Shown: in pieces, positions 25,189-33,765 of the stretch
Layout: each line of letters starts with the position of its first letter
How positions within the stretch are numbered: the first letter of the stretch is position 1
Origin: Bacteroidales bacterium
GTDB taxonomy: Bacteria > Bacteroidota > Bacteroidia > Bacteroidales > F082
DNA length: 58,657 nucleotides
NCBI GenBank assembly: GCA_015493525.1
Contig: WGCY01000002.1
Span: forward strand, 1-58,657
Direction: 5' to 3'
The notes under the pieces: model-generated
Told to the model about the DNA's origin: nothing
Database searches by the model: none
Seen by the model: only the letters and a program-made list of their open reading frames with translations
Translations under genes and position numbers: made by a program

Positions 25189-26550
25189 ATGTTTCAAAGT
25201 ATAAATCCTTATAACGGTGCCGTCATCTTCGAGCATACCGAACACACCGCGCAGGAAGTGGAAAACCTTATCTCCAAAACGCACCACACCTATTTGCAAT
25301 GGAAAACCTTTGGCTTTCAGCAGAGAGGCGACCTGTTCCGAAAACTGGGAGAACTGTTGCGTACAAACAAAGAAACTTTTGCCACGCTCATCACCACCGA
25401 AATGGGAAAAATAATTTCGGAATCGCGTGCCGAAATAGAAAAATGTGCCTGGCTGTGCGACCATTACGCCGGGCATGCCGAGGAAATGCTGAAAACCGAG
25501 ATTATCAAAACCGATGCCGGAAAGAGCTACCTACGTTTCGACCCGGTGGGCATCATTTACGGCATCATGCCCTGGAACTTCCCCTTCTGGCAGGCTTTCC
25601 GTGCAGCAGTTCCCACCATGATGGCAGGCAACACCTTTATGCTGAAACATGCCCCCAACGTTATCGGGACGGCCAAAGCCATCGAACAGTTATTTCTGGA
25701 AGCCGGCTTTCCTGAAAACGCTTTTACCAACCTCATCATCCCCGTGGCGTTATCAGAAAAAGTCATTGCCCATCCCTTTGTGGAAGGTGTAACCCTTACC
25801 GGAAGCCAACGTGCCGGGAGAATAGTCGCCACCCAGGCCGGGAAGTACCTGAAAAAAAGCGTATTAGAGTTAGGCGGCTCTGATCCTTACATTGTTTTGA
25901 AAGATGCCGAATTCAACGTCAGCTGCAAAACGGGTGTCTGCTCCCGTTTTCTGAATGCCGGGCAGGTGTGTATTTCGGCCAAACGCTTTATCGTGGAAGA
26001 AGCTGTCATCAACCAGTTTATAGAAGAACAAAAACGGTTGCTGGAAGCCATGGTCTTGGGCGATCCCATGAATGAAGATACAGAAATGGGGCCCATGGCA
26101 CGACCCGATTTATTGGAAAATATTGAAAAACAAGTGAGTCAATCTGTCCAAATGGGTGCCAAAATCCTGTGCGGTGGCAAGCGGCGTGATAACAAATCCC
26201 TGTTTTACGAGCCAACACTCATCACGAATGTAAAGAAAGGAATGCCGGTATTTGATGAAGAGACTTTCGGCCCGGTCTCGGTCGTTATCCCTGCCAAAGA
26301 TGCAGAAGATGCCATTCGTATTGCCAACGACACGCATTACGGGCTGGGAGCCAGCCTCTGGACACAAGATTTGGAACTGGCGGAAACGCTGGCCGCGAAA
26401 ATTGAAGCCGGAGCCGTTTTCATCAACGGCATGACCAAATCAGACCCGCGGTTGCCTTTCGGGGGTACCAAGCGTTCGGGCTACGGACGGGAGCTCGCCT
26501 ATCCGGGTATCCGTGAATTCGTCAACCAGAAAACCGTTTGGATAGCCTGA
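25189..26550 (+). CDS. NAD(P)-dependent aldehyde dehydrogenase, succinate-semialdehyde type
   Basis: A 453-aa aldehyde dehydrogenase of the short (about 455 aa) subgroup usually annotated as succinate-semialdehyde dehydrogenase. The catalytic Cys is in NAGQVCISAKRF and the general-base Glu in VLELGGSDPYIVL. The cofactor region is present as IMPWNFPFWQAFRAAVP and TLTGSQRAGR, and PFGGTKRSGYGRELAYPG closes the protein. It would oxidise succinate semialdehyde to succinate, or another short aldehyde. No GABA aminotransferase is adjacent. It converges on mgtE with an 8-bp gap and no obvious terminator. Confidence 0.9.
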   Translation: MFQSINPYNGAVIFEHTEHTAQEVENLISKTHHTYLQWKTFGFQQRGDLFRKLGELLRTNKETFATLITTEMGKIISESRAEIEKCAWLCDHYAGHAEEMLKTEIIKTDAGKSYLRFDPVGIIYGIMPWNFPFWQAFRAAVPTMMAGNTFMLKHAPNVIGTAKAIEQLFLEAGFPENAFTNLIIPVALSEKVIAHPFVEGVTLTGSQRAGRIVATQAGKYLKKSVLELGGSDPYIVLKDAEFNVSCKTGVCSRFLNAGQVCISAKRFIVEEAVINQFIEEQKRLLEAMVLGDPMNEDTEMGPMARPDLLENIEKQVSQSVQMGAKILCGGKRRDNKSLFYEPTLITNVKKGMPVFDEETFGPVSVVIPAKDAEDAIRIANDTHYGLGASLWTQDLELAETLAAKIEAGAVFINGMTKSDPRLPFGGTKRSGYGRELAYPGIREFVNQKTVWIA

Positions 26551-26558
26551 TTATCAGG

Positions 26559-27905
26559 TTACAGATGAAATAAGTAATCGGCCAATGTGAAATAAATCAA
26601 AAGTCCGGTGGAATCTACCACGGTGGTAAGCAACGGGCTGCTAATGACCGCCGGGTCCATTTTAAATTTTGTGAGAACAATAGGCAACAGACTTCCCAGC
26701 AGATTTGCCCAGAGCGTAATGGCAAGCATGGAAATGGCCACAACCATCCCAACAGTAGGGCCGCCACGCCAGAAAAAACCCCTCACGTAAAGTGTAAGTC
26801 CCAGTGTAAGCCCAATGAACAAACCTACCAACAGCTCTTTTTTCATCACCAAAAACCATTTCTTAACAGAAAGCGAACCGGTAGCCAGTGCCCTGATAAT
26901 CAGCGTTGAAGACTGTGCTGCAATATTTCCGCCACTGTCGATTAAAATGGGAATAAAAAAGGCCAGGGCAATAACCGCTTTCAGCGAATCTTCAAAATGA
27001 GCAATAATCGTAGAGGAGAAGAAGTCGGTGAGCAGAAGAATGAACAGCCATCCGATTCTCTTTTTATACAGGGTAAGCGCAGAAGCGGTATAATACTTCT
27101 CTTCCACAGGGACAATGGCCGACGATTTTTGAAAATCTTCGGTAGTCTCTTCTTCAATCACATCCAAAATATCATCCACGGTGACAATGCCAATGAGGAC
27201 ACCCTCCTCCCCCACAACGGGCAACACGTTCATATCGTATTTCTTAATCATTTTATAGGCCTCTTCCTGGTCTTCAAGAGAGTGAATAAAGACAAACTCA
27301 TTGTCCATCAAATCGGACACATGTTGTTTCGGCCCGGCAAGGAGAAACCGGCGGATAGGAATATCATCGATAAGCTTCAACTGATCATCTTCAACATAAA
27401 TCATGTTTACAGTCTCCGCGTCTTCTCCAATCTTTTTGATATGTTGAATGGCTTTTTCAACAGTCCAGTCAGGTTTTACCACCACATAATCGGGAGTCAT
27501 AATCCTGCCCACACTGTTCTCAGGATACCCCAGCAGTCCCAAAGCCTCTTTACGGTCTTCGGCAGGCAGCAAGTTCAGCAATCGCTGGGTCAGTTGCTCG
27601 GGAAGTTCTTCAAATACAGAAGTCCGGTCGTCGGGCGACAGCTCTTCGAGAAGTTCTTTAATCTGTTTATCAACAATATGGGTCAGGATATACTCCTGTT
27701 GTGAAGGATCCAGTTCCGAAAAAACTTCCGCTGCTTTTTCTTTGGGTATCAGCCGGAAAGCAATGGCCACATATTTTTTGTGCATACCGATCAAAGTCTC
27801 GGCAATGTCTTCCGGTTTGGTTTCAGACCAAATTTTTTTCAGGCTATCCCAATCTTTGTTATCGAGCAGTTGTTCGATGTCCGGGAAAATCTCTGTATTT
27901 ATCAT
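26559..27905 (-). CDS. mgtE: magnesium transporter MgtE
   Basis: MgtE is a homodimeric Mg2+ channel. The 448-aa product has the cytosolic N domain (DPSQQEYILTHI, ELSPDDRTSVFEELP), two CBS domains (about residues 130-255, with MTPDYVVV and VTVDDILDVIEEE) and five membrane helices at the C-terminus. The frame runs open to 28058, but the ATG at 27905 (MINTEIFPDIEQLL) gives the normal length. The approximately 170-bp upstream region shows no M-box-like conserved elements that I can recognise. Confidence 0.94.
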   Translation of the reverse strand: MINTEIFPDIEQLLDNKDWDSLKKIWSETKPEDIAETLIGMHKKYVAIAFRLIPKEKAAEVFSELDPSQQEYILTHIVDKQIKELLEELSPDDRTSVFEELPEQLTQRLLNLLPAEDRKEALGLLGYPENSVGRIMTPDYVVVKPDWTVEKAIQHIKKIGEDAETVNMIYVEDDQLKLIDDIPIRRFLLAGPKQHVSDLMDNEFVFIHSLEDQEEAYKMIKKYDMNVLPVVGEEGVLIGIVTVDDILDVIEEETTEDFQKSSAIVPVEEKYYTASALTLYKKRIGWLFILLLTDFFSSTIIAHFEDSLKAVIALAFFIPILIDSGGNIAAQSSTLIIRALATGSLSVKKWFLVMKKELLVGLFIGLTLGLTLYVRGFFWRGGPTVGMVVAISMLAITLWANLLGSLLPIVLTKFKMDPAVISSPLLTTVVDSTGLLIYFTLADYLFHL

Positions 27906-28079
27906 AATCTTGAGATTTTTGGTACATACTTTTTTTGGCAGTGCAAAGGACAGAAAACTATTTGAAGATTGCAACAGCCCCAGGCCAAAACATGTTATTA
28001 AAAACTGATACAGATAACCTTTTCGCGTATAATGCCCACGACAGATAAAGTTACCCAAAGCGGCTTGCAGTATTTTTTA

Positions 28080-28088
28080 TAGATTTGC
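28080..28088 (+). promoter_or_regulatory. promoter -7 element of the CDF transporter
   Basis: TAGATTTGC, with a predicted leader of about 20 nt before the ATG at 28111. Confidence 0.6.
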
Positions 28089-28110
28089 ATGTCATTGAAA
28101 AAACCATCCG

Positions 28111-29013
28111 ATGGGAGAACATCATCATGATCACGGAAAGCTGAAAGGCAGAAACCTGTTTTTGTCGGTTGCCCTCAACCTCGGCATTACCATTGCCCAG
28201 GTCATCGGCGGCATTTTGTCGGGCAGCATGGCATTGATTTCAGATGCCCTGCACAATTTCAGTGATGTACTTTCGCTGCTGATTACCTACATCACCTACA
28301 AATTAGCAGCAAAGGAAAACACCATTAAACACACTTTCGGTTATCAGCGGGGAGAGATTCTGGCCGCTTTTGTGAATTCGGTTACCCTGCTTATCATTGC
28401 CGCTTTTCTGGGATTTGAAGCCATCAACCGGATGGTTCATCCCCACACCATCGATTCCGTTATTGTTATCTGGCTTGCCGTTGCGTCCATCGTTGTCAAC
28501 GGCTCCAGTGTCCTGCTTATCAAGTCGGGGGCCAAAGAGAGTATCAACATAAAATCCGCTTACCTGCATCTTTTTACCGATATGCTTACGTCGGTAGCAG
28601 TACTTGTGGGAGGCCTGCTCATGAAATACTTTGGTTTGTATTGGGTTGACGGGCTGGTAACGCTGGTGATAGCCCTTTATCTTATCTATTCAAGCTGGGC
28701 ACTGTTTATCGAATCCATCAATATCATCATGCTCTTTTCTCCTGCCAACATCGATATAAATCTGTTGACCGGGAAGATTGAAGCCATCGAAGGCATCAAA
28801 AACCTGCATCACCTGCACCTTTGGCAACTGACGGACAACAAAATAAACATGGAAGCGCACATCGACTTAAAAAAAGACCAGGCCATTTCCGTTTTTGAAT
28901 CGCAACTTGAGCAGATTCAGGTAATTGCCCGCAGCATGGGGATAGACCATGTTACTATCCAGCCGGAATTCAACAGCCGGGACGATAAGAACCTGATTCA
29001 TAACCATAGTTAG
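28111..29013 (+). CDS. cation diffusion facilitator family transporter
   Basis: A CzcD/ZitB-type exporter of divalent cations such as Zn2+, Co2+ or Cd2+, driven by proton antiport. The 300-aa product has a His-rich N-terminus (GEHHHDHGK), six membrane helices, the metal-site signature DALHNFSD in helix II, the matching helix V site HLFTDMLTS, and a C-terminal cytoplasmic dimer domain with IKNLHHLHLWQL. Metal specificity cannot be fixed by sequence alone, although HxxxD in helix V suggests zinc. It is monocistronic with its own promoter, and no copper-type operator is present here. Confidence 0.92.
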   Translation: MGEHHHDHGKLKGRNLFLSVALNLGITIAQVIGGILSGSMALISDALHNFSDVLSLLITYITYKLAAKENTIKHTFGYQRGEILAAFVNSVTLLIIAAFLGFEAINRMVHPHTIDSVIVIWLAVASIVVNGSSVLLIKSGAKESINIKSAYLHLFTDMLTSVAVLVGGLLMKYFGLYWVDGLVTLVIALYLIYSSWALFIESINIIMLFSPANIDINLLTGKIEAIEGIKNLHHLHLWQLTDNKINMEAHIDLKKDQAISVFESQLEQIQVIARSMGIDHVTIQPEFNSRDDKNLIHNHS

Positions 29014-29085
29014 CCAAACACCTCAGGCGTTATTGTGAAAGGGAACAAAGGACAAACCCTGTCCCTGCCACATCATCCATTTTTG

Positions 29086-29094
29086 TATTTTTGC
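29086..29094 (+). promoter_or_regulatory. trmD promoter, -7 element
   Basis: TATTTTTGC ends only 3 bp before the trmD ATG at 29098. With the usual distance from the -7 box, the transcript would begin at or next to the start codon. Confidence 0.65.
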
Positions 29095-29097
29095 ACC

Positions 29098-29778
29098 ATG
29101 CGAATTGACATTATTACCATTTTCCCCGAAATGTTTGAAGGCCCTTTTAATCAGTCTATTGTAAAAAGGGCGCAGGACAAAGGGCTGGCCGAAATTTACC
29201 TGCACCAGCTGCGCGATTATACCAGCGACAAGCATCACAAAGTGGATGATTATGCTTTCTCCGGCGGTGCCGGCATGGTAATGATGATAGAACCGGTGGC
29301 CAAAGTCATCGAAAAGCTGAAAAGCGAGCGGGATTATGACGAAATCATTTATACCAGCCCGGATGGTGAAATGTTGAACCAGCCCATGGCCAACCATTTG
29401 TCCACCTATAAAAACCTGATGATCCTTTGTGGCCATTACAAAGGTATTGACGAGCGTATCCGCGAGCATTTTATCACCAAAGAGATTTCCATTGGCAATT
29501 ATGTCTTGTCGGGAGGGGAATTGGCAGCGGCAGTCATCACAGACAGCATTGTCCGGTTGCTGCCGGGGGTTTTGGGCAACGAAGTCTCTGCCCTGACCGA
29601 TTCCTTTCAGAACAACCTTGTTTCGCCACCGGTTTATACCCGCCCGCGCGAATTCAGGGGCTGGAAAGTGCCTGATATCTTGCTTTCCGGCAACGAACGG
29701 CTCATCGAAGAGTGGAAATTTGAGCAGGCGGTAAAACGGACAAAAGAGCGTCGCCCGGATATGCTGGAAAGAAGCTGA
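29098..29778 (+). CDS. trmD: tRNA (guanine37-N1)-methyltransferase TrmD
   Basis: TrmD makes m1G37 in tRNAs with G36 and so prevents +1 frameshifting. It is a trefoil-knot SPOUT enzyme. The product begins with the conserved [13 protein letters not shown] and contains [23 protein letters not shown] and the knot segment [16 protein letters not shown], then [20 protein letters not shown]. Its length is 226 aa. A longer frame exists from 29035, but it begins upstream of the -7 element, and 29098 matches the family start. The gene is not linked to rplS or rimM here. Confidence 0.95.
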   Translation: MRIDIITIFPEMFEGPFNQSIVKRAQDKGLAEIYLHQLRDYTSDKHHKVDDYAFSGGAGMVMMIEPVAKVIEKLKSERDYDEIIYTSPDGEMLNQPMANHLSTYKNLMILCGHYKGIDERIREHFITKEISIGNYVLSGGELAAAVITDSIVRLLPGVLGNEVSALTDSFQNNLVSPPVYTRPREFRGWKVPDILLSGNERLIEEWKFEQAVKRTKERRPDMLERS

Positions 29779-29957
29779 AACTACCTGTTTATCCAAGCTG
29801 GAGCTGCCAAAAAGGCGAAAAACCCCATCATTGCGATGACCTCTAATTTAGACTATATGGAGAGCCTTTAAACCCACCCCCTACTATGTTATTCAACCTG
29901 CAGCTCCTCTGGATTCCTGTCTGCCTTCGGCTGATGCAATCCGGAGGTTTTTAAGCC

Positions 29958-30040
29958 GGGGGATTTCAAATCCCCCATCCGGTAACATTCGGATTGCAAA
30001 TCCGAATGTGCAGCCAGTTGTGCAGCCAGTTGTAAATCCG
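29958..30040. repeat. REP-like palindromes with short direct repeats
   Basis: The gap between trmD and trpB (29779-30133) has no gene. It holds a perfect palindrome GGGGGATTT-C-AAATCCCCC (29958-29976) and a 10-bp-arm palindrome CATTCGGATT-GCA-AATCCGAATG (29986-30008). Two direct copies of GCAGCCAGTTGT and a further copy of the right arm AAATCCGAATG then follow. The second palindrome shares the TTGCAA core of the palindromes at 57620-57906. Confidence 0.75.
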
Positions 30041-30076
30041 AATGAGCTACAAGAAGACTTGAAATACCGGAAATTA

Positions 30077-30111
30077 AAAAAGCAGCCCTTTCATTACAAA
30101 AGGCTGCTTTT
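30077..30111 (-). terminator. trpB terminator
   Basis: AAAAGCAGCC and GGCTGCTTTT form a 10-bp stem around a 15-nt loop, with a T run on the minus-strand side, placed just beyond the trpB stop codon. Confidence 0.85.
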
Positions 30112-30133
30112 AATCTGCACTATTTAATTTTGA

Positions 30134-31345
30134 CTATTTCCCTTCCTTCGGAAGCCCATAGGTATCCACCACAAAATCAATGTCCTTGTCGCCGCGGCCA
30201 CTCAGGTTAACCAGGATAGATTCCCGTTTGTTTTGCTGTGCCAGTTTTACGGCATAAGCCACGGCATGTGCACTTTCCAAAGCCGGTATAATTCCCTCAA
30301 GGCGGCTCAGCTCATAAAATGAGTCGATGGCTTCCTGGTCGTTGATGGAAACATAATTCACCCGTTCCAAGTCTTTCAGCATGCTGTGTTCCGGCCCTAC
30401 TCCCGGATAATCCAATCCGCTGGCTACCGAATAAACAGGGGCAGGGTTGCCCTCTTCATCCTGTAAAACATAGCACTTGAAACCGTGAATCATGCCCGGC
30501 TTTCCATAGGTCATGGTTGCTGCATGGTCGCCCGTTTTAAAAGAGCGTCCGGCAGGTTCTACCCCGTACAAGGTACATTCGTCATCTTCTATGAAGCCGG
30601 AAAACAGCCCCATGGCATTGCTTCCACCGCCTACACAAGCCACCACGTTATCGGGCAACTCACCGGTCATATCATAAAATTGCTCTCTGGCTTCCACTCC
30701 CACAACATGCTGAAAATCACGTACCATCATGGGAAAAGGATGGGGACCTACAACCGAGCCAATACAATAAAGTGAATTTTCGCTGTCCACGGCATAAGCG
30801 TTAAAAGCCGAGTCAACAGCTTCTTTCAAAGTCTTTAAGCCATCGGTAACCGGAATGACTTTTGCCCCGAGGATTTCCATGCGCACCACGTTGGGATGTT
30901 CTTTGGCCATGTCCACTTCGCCCATGTGAATTTCACACTCCATTCCAAAATAAGCGGCAGCCGTTGCCAATGCCACGCCATGCTGTCCGGCACCGGTCTC
31001 GGCAATCAACTTTTTCTTGCCCATATATTTTGCAAGAAGGGCCTCCCCCATACAATGGTTCAGTTTGTGGGCACCTGAATGGTTCAGGTCTTCCCTTTTC
31101 AGGTAAATCCGGCCACCGTATTTTTCCGACAACCGGTTACAGAAATAAACCGGCGTAGGCCGTCCCTGATAATGTTTCCGGATACTTCTCAGTTCCGAAA
31201 TAAATTGATGCGATTTGCTGATGGCATAATACGCATCGGTGATTCTTTTCATCTCCTTTTCCAGATGGGGAGGCAAAAATGCCCCGCCATAAGCACCAAA
31301 ATAGCCTTCTGCATTGGGGTACTTTTTTAAATAATTTTCCGACAT
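30134..31345 (-). CDS. trpB: tryptophan synthase beta chain
   Basis: TrpB is a PLP enzyme that condenses indole with serine. The product (403 aa) has the PLP lysine in [15 protein letters not shown], the phosphate-binding loop [10 protein letters not shown], and the substrate loop GAGQHG. It is of the TrpB1 type by length and by the N-terminal [12 protein letters not shown]. No trpA or other trp gene lies in the window, so the gene is orphaned from a biosynthetic operon. No T-box or leader peptide is visible upstream. Confidence 0.95.
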   Translation of the reverse strand: MSENYLKKYPNAEGYFGAYGGAFLPPHLEKEMKRITDAYYAISKSHQFISELRSIRKHYQGRPTPVYFCNRLSEKYGGRIYLKREDLNHSGAHKLNHCMGEALLAKYMGKKKLIAETGAGQHGVALATAAAYFGMECEIHMGEVDMAKEHPNVVRMEILGAKVIPVTDGLKTLKEAVDSAFNAYAVDSENSLYCIGSVVGPHPFPMMVRDFQHVVGVEAREQFYDMTGELPDNVVACVGGGSNAMGLFSGFIEDDECTLYGVEPAGRSFKTGDHAATMTYGKPGMIHGFKCYVLQDEEGNPAPVYSVASGLDYPGVGPEHSMLKDLERVNYVSINDQEAIDSFYELSRLEGIIPALESAHAVAYAVKLAQQNKRESILVNLSGRGDKDIDFVVDTYGLPKEGK

Positions 31346-31439
31346 AATTTAAATTATATATAATTGCGGTAAAAGTAAAAAATAAAATGAATTATCCTTT
31401 AAACTTCAAACAACTTCGGCCCAAATTTCTTATTTATTG

Positions 31440-31448
31440 TATTTTTGG
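31440..31448 (+). promoter_or_regulatory. promoter -7 element of the patatin gene
   Basis: TATTTTTGG, with a predicted leader of about 10 nt before the ATG at 31461. Confidence 0.55.
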
Positions 31449-31460
31449 AAAAATTAAATT

Positions 31461-32327
31461 ATGAAAAAACTGGCCATTGCATTGGGCGGCGGCGGCGCAC
31501 GCGGACTTGCCCACATCGGATTTCTGCGCATTATCGAAAAAGAGAAAATACCCATTGCCCGTATCTCAGGATGCAGTATGGGGGCCATGGTGGGAGGCAG
31601 TTATGCCCTTTACCAGGATGCAGATGCCGTGGAAGAACTCGCCTACCATTTTATAGAACAGCCTGTGTTTGAAGGTTTTAATTTTGATGACTTCGCCGCT
31701 ATTGACAAAGTGGGCAACGATTTAAAAAGCAAAGCCATTTCGGTAATGGGGCATATAAAAGTAGGGCTGTCCCTTTTTAAGACACTGGCAAACCCCGGTA
31801 TTTACGATGAAGAACTGGTCCGGAAAGCCTACCACAATTATCCGGACCATCTGATTGAAAAACTCCCTTTGAAATTTTTTGCCATAGCAAGTGATCTTAT
31901 TACCGGAGAGGAGGTGCTGCTGAAAAAAGGGAGCATGCGCCTTGCCGTCAGGGCAAGCTCTTCTATTCCCGGATATCTGCCACCGGTAAAATGGGGAAAC
32001 CACCTGCTGGTAGATGGCGGCGTTTCCAACCTCGTTCCTACCCAGTATTTCAGAAAAACCGAAAAAGAACTGATTATCGGTGTCAATGTGAGCCGGCCCA
32101 TTAAAGACAAAGTTGATTTGAGCAGCGGGCTTGACATCATGCAGCGGGCAGAGAACATTCGGAATTACCATCTCACCAAACTCAAAGTCAGCAACGCCGA
32201 CAAGGTTGTCTCCTGTCCGCTCGGTGATATTTCATGGGCCGACTTTAAAGAGGCGGCAGCTATCATAAAAGCCGGAGAAAAGGCCGCCCGGCGGTTGCTC
32301 CCATGGCTGGAAAAAGCTTTGGTTTAG
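31461..32327 (+). CDS. patatin-like phospholipase (RssA type)
   Basis: A 288-aa serine hydrolase with the oxyanion hole GGGGARGLAH (residues 9-18), the nucleophile elbow GCSMG (about 37-41) and the catalytic dyad Asp in LLVDGGVSN. It probably hydrolyses acyl esters of phospholipids. No signal peptide or membrane helix is seen, so it is cytoplasmic or peripheral. It converges on the RecD-like gene, and the two stop codons overlap by 4 bp. Confidence 0.9.
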   Translation: MKKLAIALGGGGARGLAHIGFLRIIEKEKIPIARISGCSMGAMVGGSYALYQDADAVEELAYHFIEQPVFEGFNFDDFAAIDKVGNDLKSKAISVMGHIKVGLSLFKTLANPGIYDEELVRKAYHNYPDHLIEKLPLKFFAIASDLITGEEVLLKKGSMRLAVRASSSIPGYLPPVKWGNHLLVDGGVSNLVPTQYFRKTEKELIIGVNVSRPIKDKVDLSSGLDIMQRAENIRNYHLTKLKVSNADKVVSCPLGDISWADFKEAAAIIKAGEKAARRLLPWLEKALV

Positions 32328-33760
32328 TCAAAAAACTCCGGCTTAAAATTTAGCAGGTAAACCATCTCTGTGGCCCTTGTAAAAGCCGTATAAAGCCAAC
32401 GCAGGTATTCTTTATTTACCTGTTCCTCATTGACATATCCCTGATCTATGAAAACAACCGGCCATTGTCCGCCCTGTGTTTTATGACAGGTAATGGCATA
32501 AGCATATTTTACACGCAAGGCATTGAAATAAGGGTCTTTCTTCATTGCCTCCAGCCGCTTCCGGCGTTGAGGGATGGACATGTAATCGCGTTCAACTTCA
32601 TCGAAAAGCCGACGTTGCTCCTCTTTTGAAATGTCGGCACCGGGGGTATCCAGTGTATCCAGCAACAGTTTTACGGTCAGCTCTTTTTCATCGGGATAAT
32701 CGGATAAACGAATTTCCGCATCGGCAAACTGAAAGCCATAAAGTTCCTCTAAGTAGTTGACACGGACAACCTGTGCCAGATCGCCATTGGCAATAAATCC
32801 GGCCTTTGTTTCAGGCGAAAGCCAGAAATAGTTATTTTTCACCACCATGATTTTATCCCCTGCTTCAAGAACCGATTCCCGAAGTTGTATCCTGCTGCGA
32901 ATCTGCTGGTTATACATGTTTGCGCTTTTGTTGCTCCGCGTAACGACAATACTGCCGGTATCTTCATTTCCTGAGAAAGCCGTCTGCATCAGGTCTTCCA
33001 GCATATAACCATCTTCCACAATACGCACATCGTGCTCAAAATTGCCCTGCTTAAAAAAAGGCGGTTCTGCGTTTTCTTCTTCAATTTTGAGGCGCAAATA
33101 GGTAGCCGATTTAAGGATTCCGGAATTCAAGGCCTGCCGCATTACCTCGTTCATTTCAAAGGAGAAAGCAGTCAGGTTAAAAGCACCCCGCAGGTAATCT
33201 GCATCAAGTGCAGGACTTATGGACAGCCCCACCGGAGGGAGCTGTGCCGTATCGCCCACCAGCAGCAGTTTGTTTCCGGGTTGCGCAAAAACATACTGCA
33301 TCAAATCGTCCAGCAGACTGCCTTCCGACATTATTGTGCCTTTGTCAAGAGCGTAATCATTTATCATGGAGGCCTCATCGACAATAAAAACCGTATTATG
33401 CATATTATGCTGTGAGAGGATCAGCTTTCGCCGGCCATCGCTGTCCATAACCGAACGATAAATACGGCGGTGAATGGTATAGGAAGTAAAACCGGTGTAC
33501 TGGGCCAGGACTTTTGCGGCCCTGCCTGTGGGAGCCATTAAAACAAATCTTCGTCCTGTGTCGTGCAGCAGTCCGACAAAAGCACTGATCAGGCTGGTTT
33601 TACCTGTTCCCGCATAGCCTTTCAGCAGGTACATGGGATTATTTTTCGTACTGATACCGAAAGCAGCAAGATGTCTCATGGCCTTTTGCTGATTTTCCGT
33701 AGGGAGATAATCAAAATGGCGGCGCATACCTTTTATTGCCTGGTCAACAGTCATATACAA
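32324..33760 (-). CDS. RecD-like ATP-dependent DNA helicase
   Basis: A superfamily 1B helicase of 478 aa with motif I GYAGTGKTSLI (about residues 48-58), motif II VDEASM, motif III VGDTAQLPPVG and the C-terminal UvrD_C_2 segment YAYAITCHKTQGGQWPVVFID ending in WLYTAFTRATEMVYLL. It is shorter than RecD2 and lacks its N-terminal region. Members of this group are common in Bacteroidota. It begins 5 bp downstream of tamL, so the two are probably co-transcribed, without an obvious functional link. Confidence 0.88.
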   Translation of the reverse strand: MYMTVDQAIKGMRRHFDYLPTENQQKAMRHLAAFGISTKNNPMYLLKGYAGTGKTSLISAFVGLLHDTGRRFVLMAPTGRAAKVLAQYTGFTSYTIHRRIYRSVMDSDGRRKLILSQHNMHNTVFIVDEASMINDYALDKGTIMSEGSLLDDLMQYVFAQPGNKLLLVGDTAQLPPVGLSISPALDADYLRGAFNLTAFSFEMNEVMRQALNSGILKSATYLRLKIEEENAEPPFFKQGNFEHDVRIVEDGYMLEDLMQTAFSGNEDTGSIVVTRSNKSANMYNQQIRSRIQLRESVLEAGDKIMVVKNNYFWLSPETKAGFIANGDLAQVVRVNYLEELYGFQFADAEIRLSDYPDEKELTVKLLLDTLDTPGADISKEEQRRLFDEVERDYMSIPQRRKRLEAMKKDPYFNALRVKYAYAITCHKTQGGQWPVVFIDQGYVNEEQVNKEYLRWLYTAFTRATEMVYLLNFKPEFFD

Positions 33761-33765
33761 AGAAG

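Noticed and set aside
27906-28079. Mg2+-sensing M-box riboswitch before mgtE
   Set aside because: No conserved M-box segments are recognisable on the minus strand and the length after the likely promoter is too short.
31346-31440. T-box or trp attenuator before trpB
   Set aside because: The interval is short and AT-rich and has neither a T-box sequence nor a Trp-rich leader peptide.
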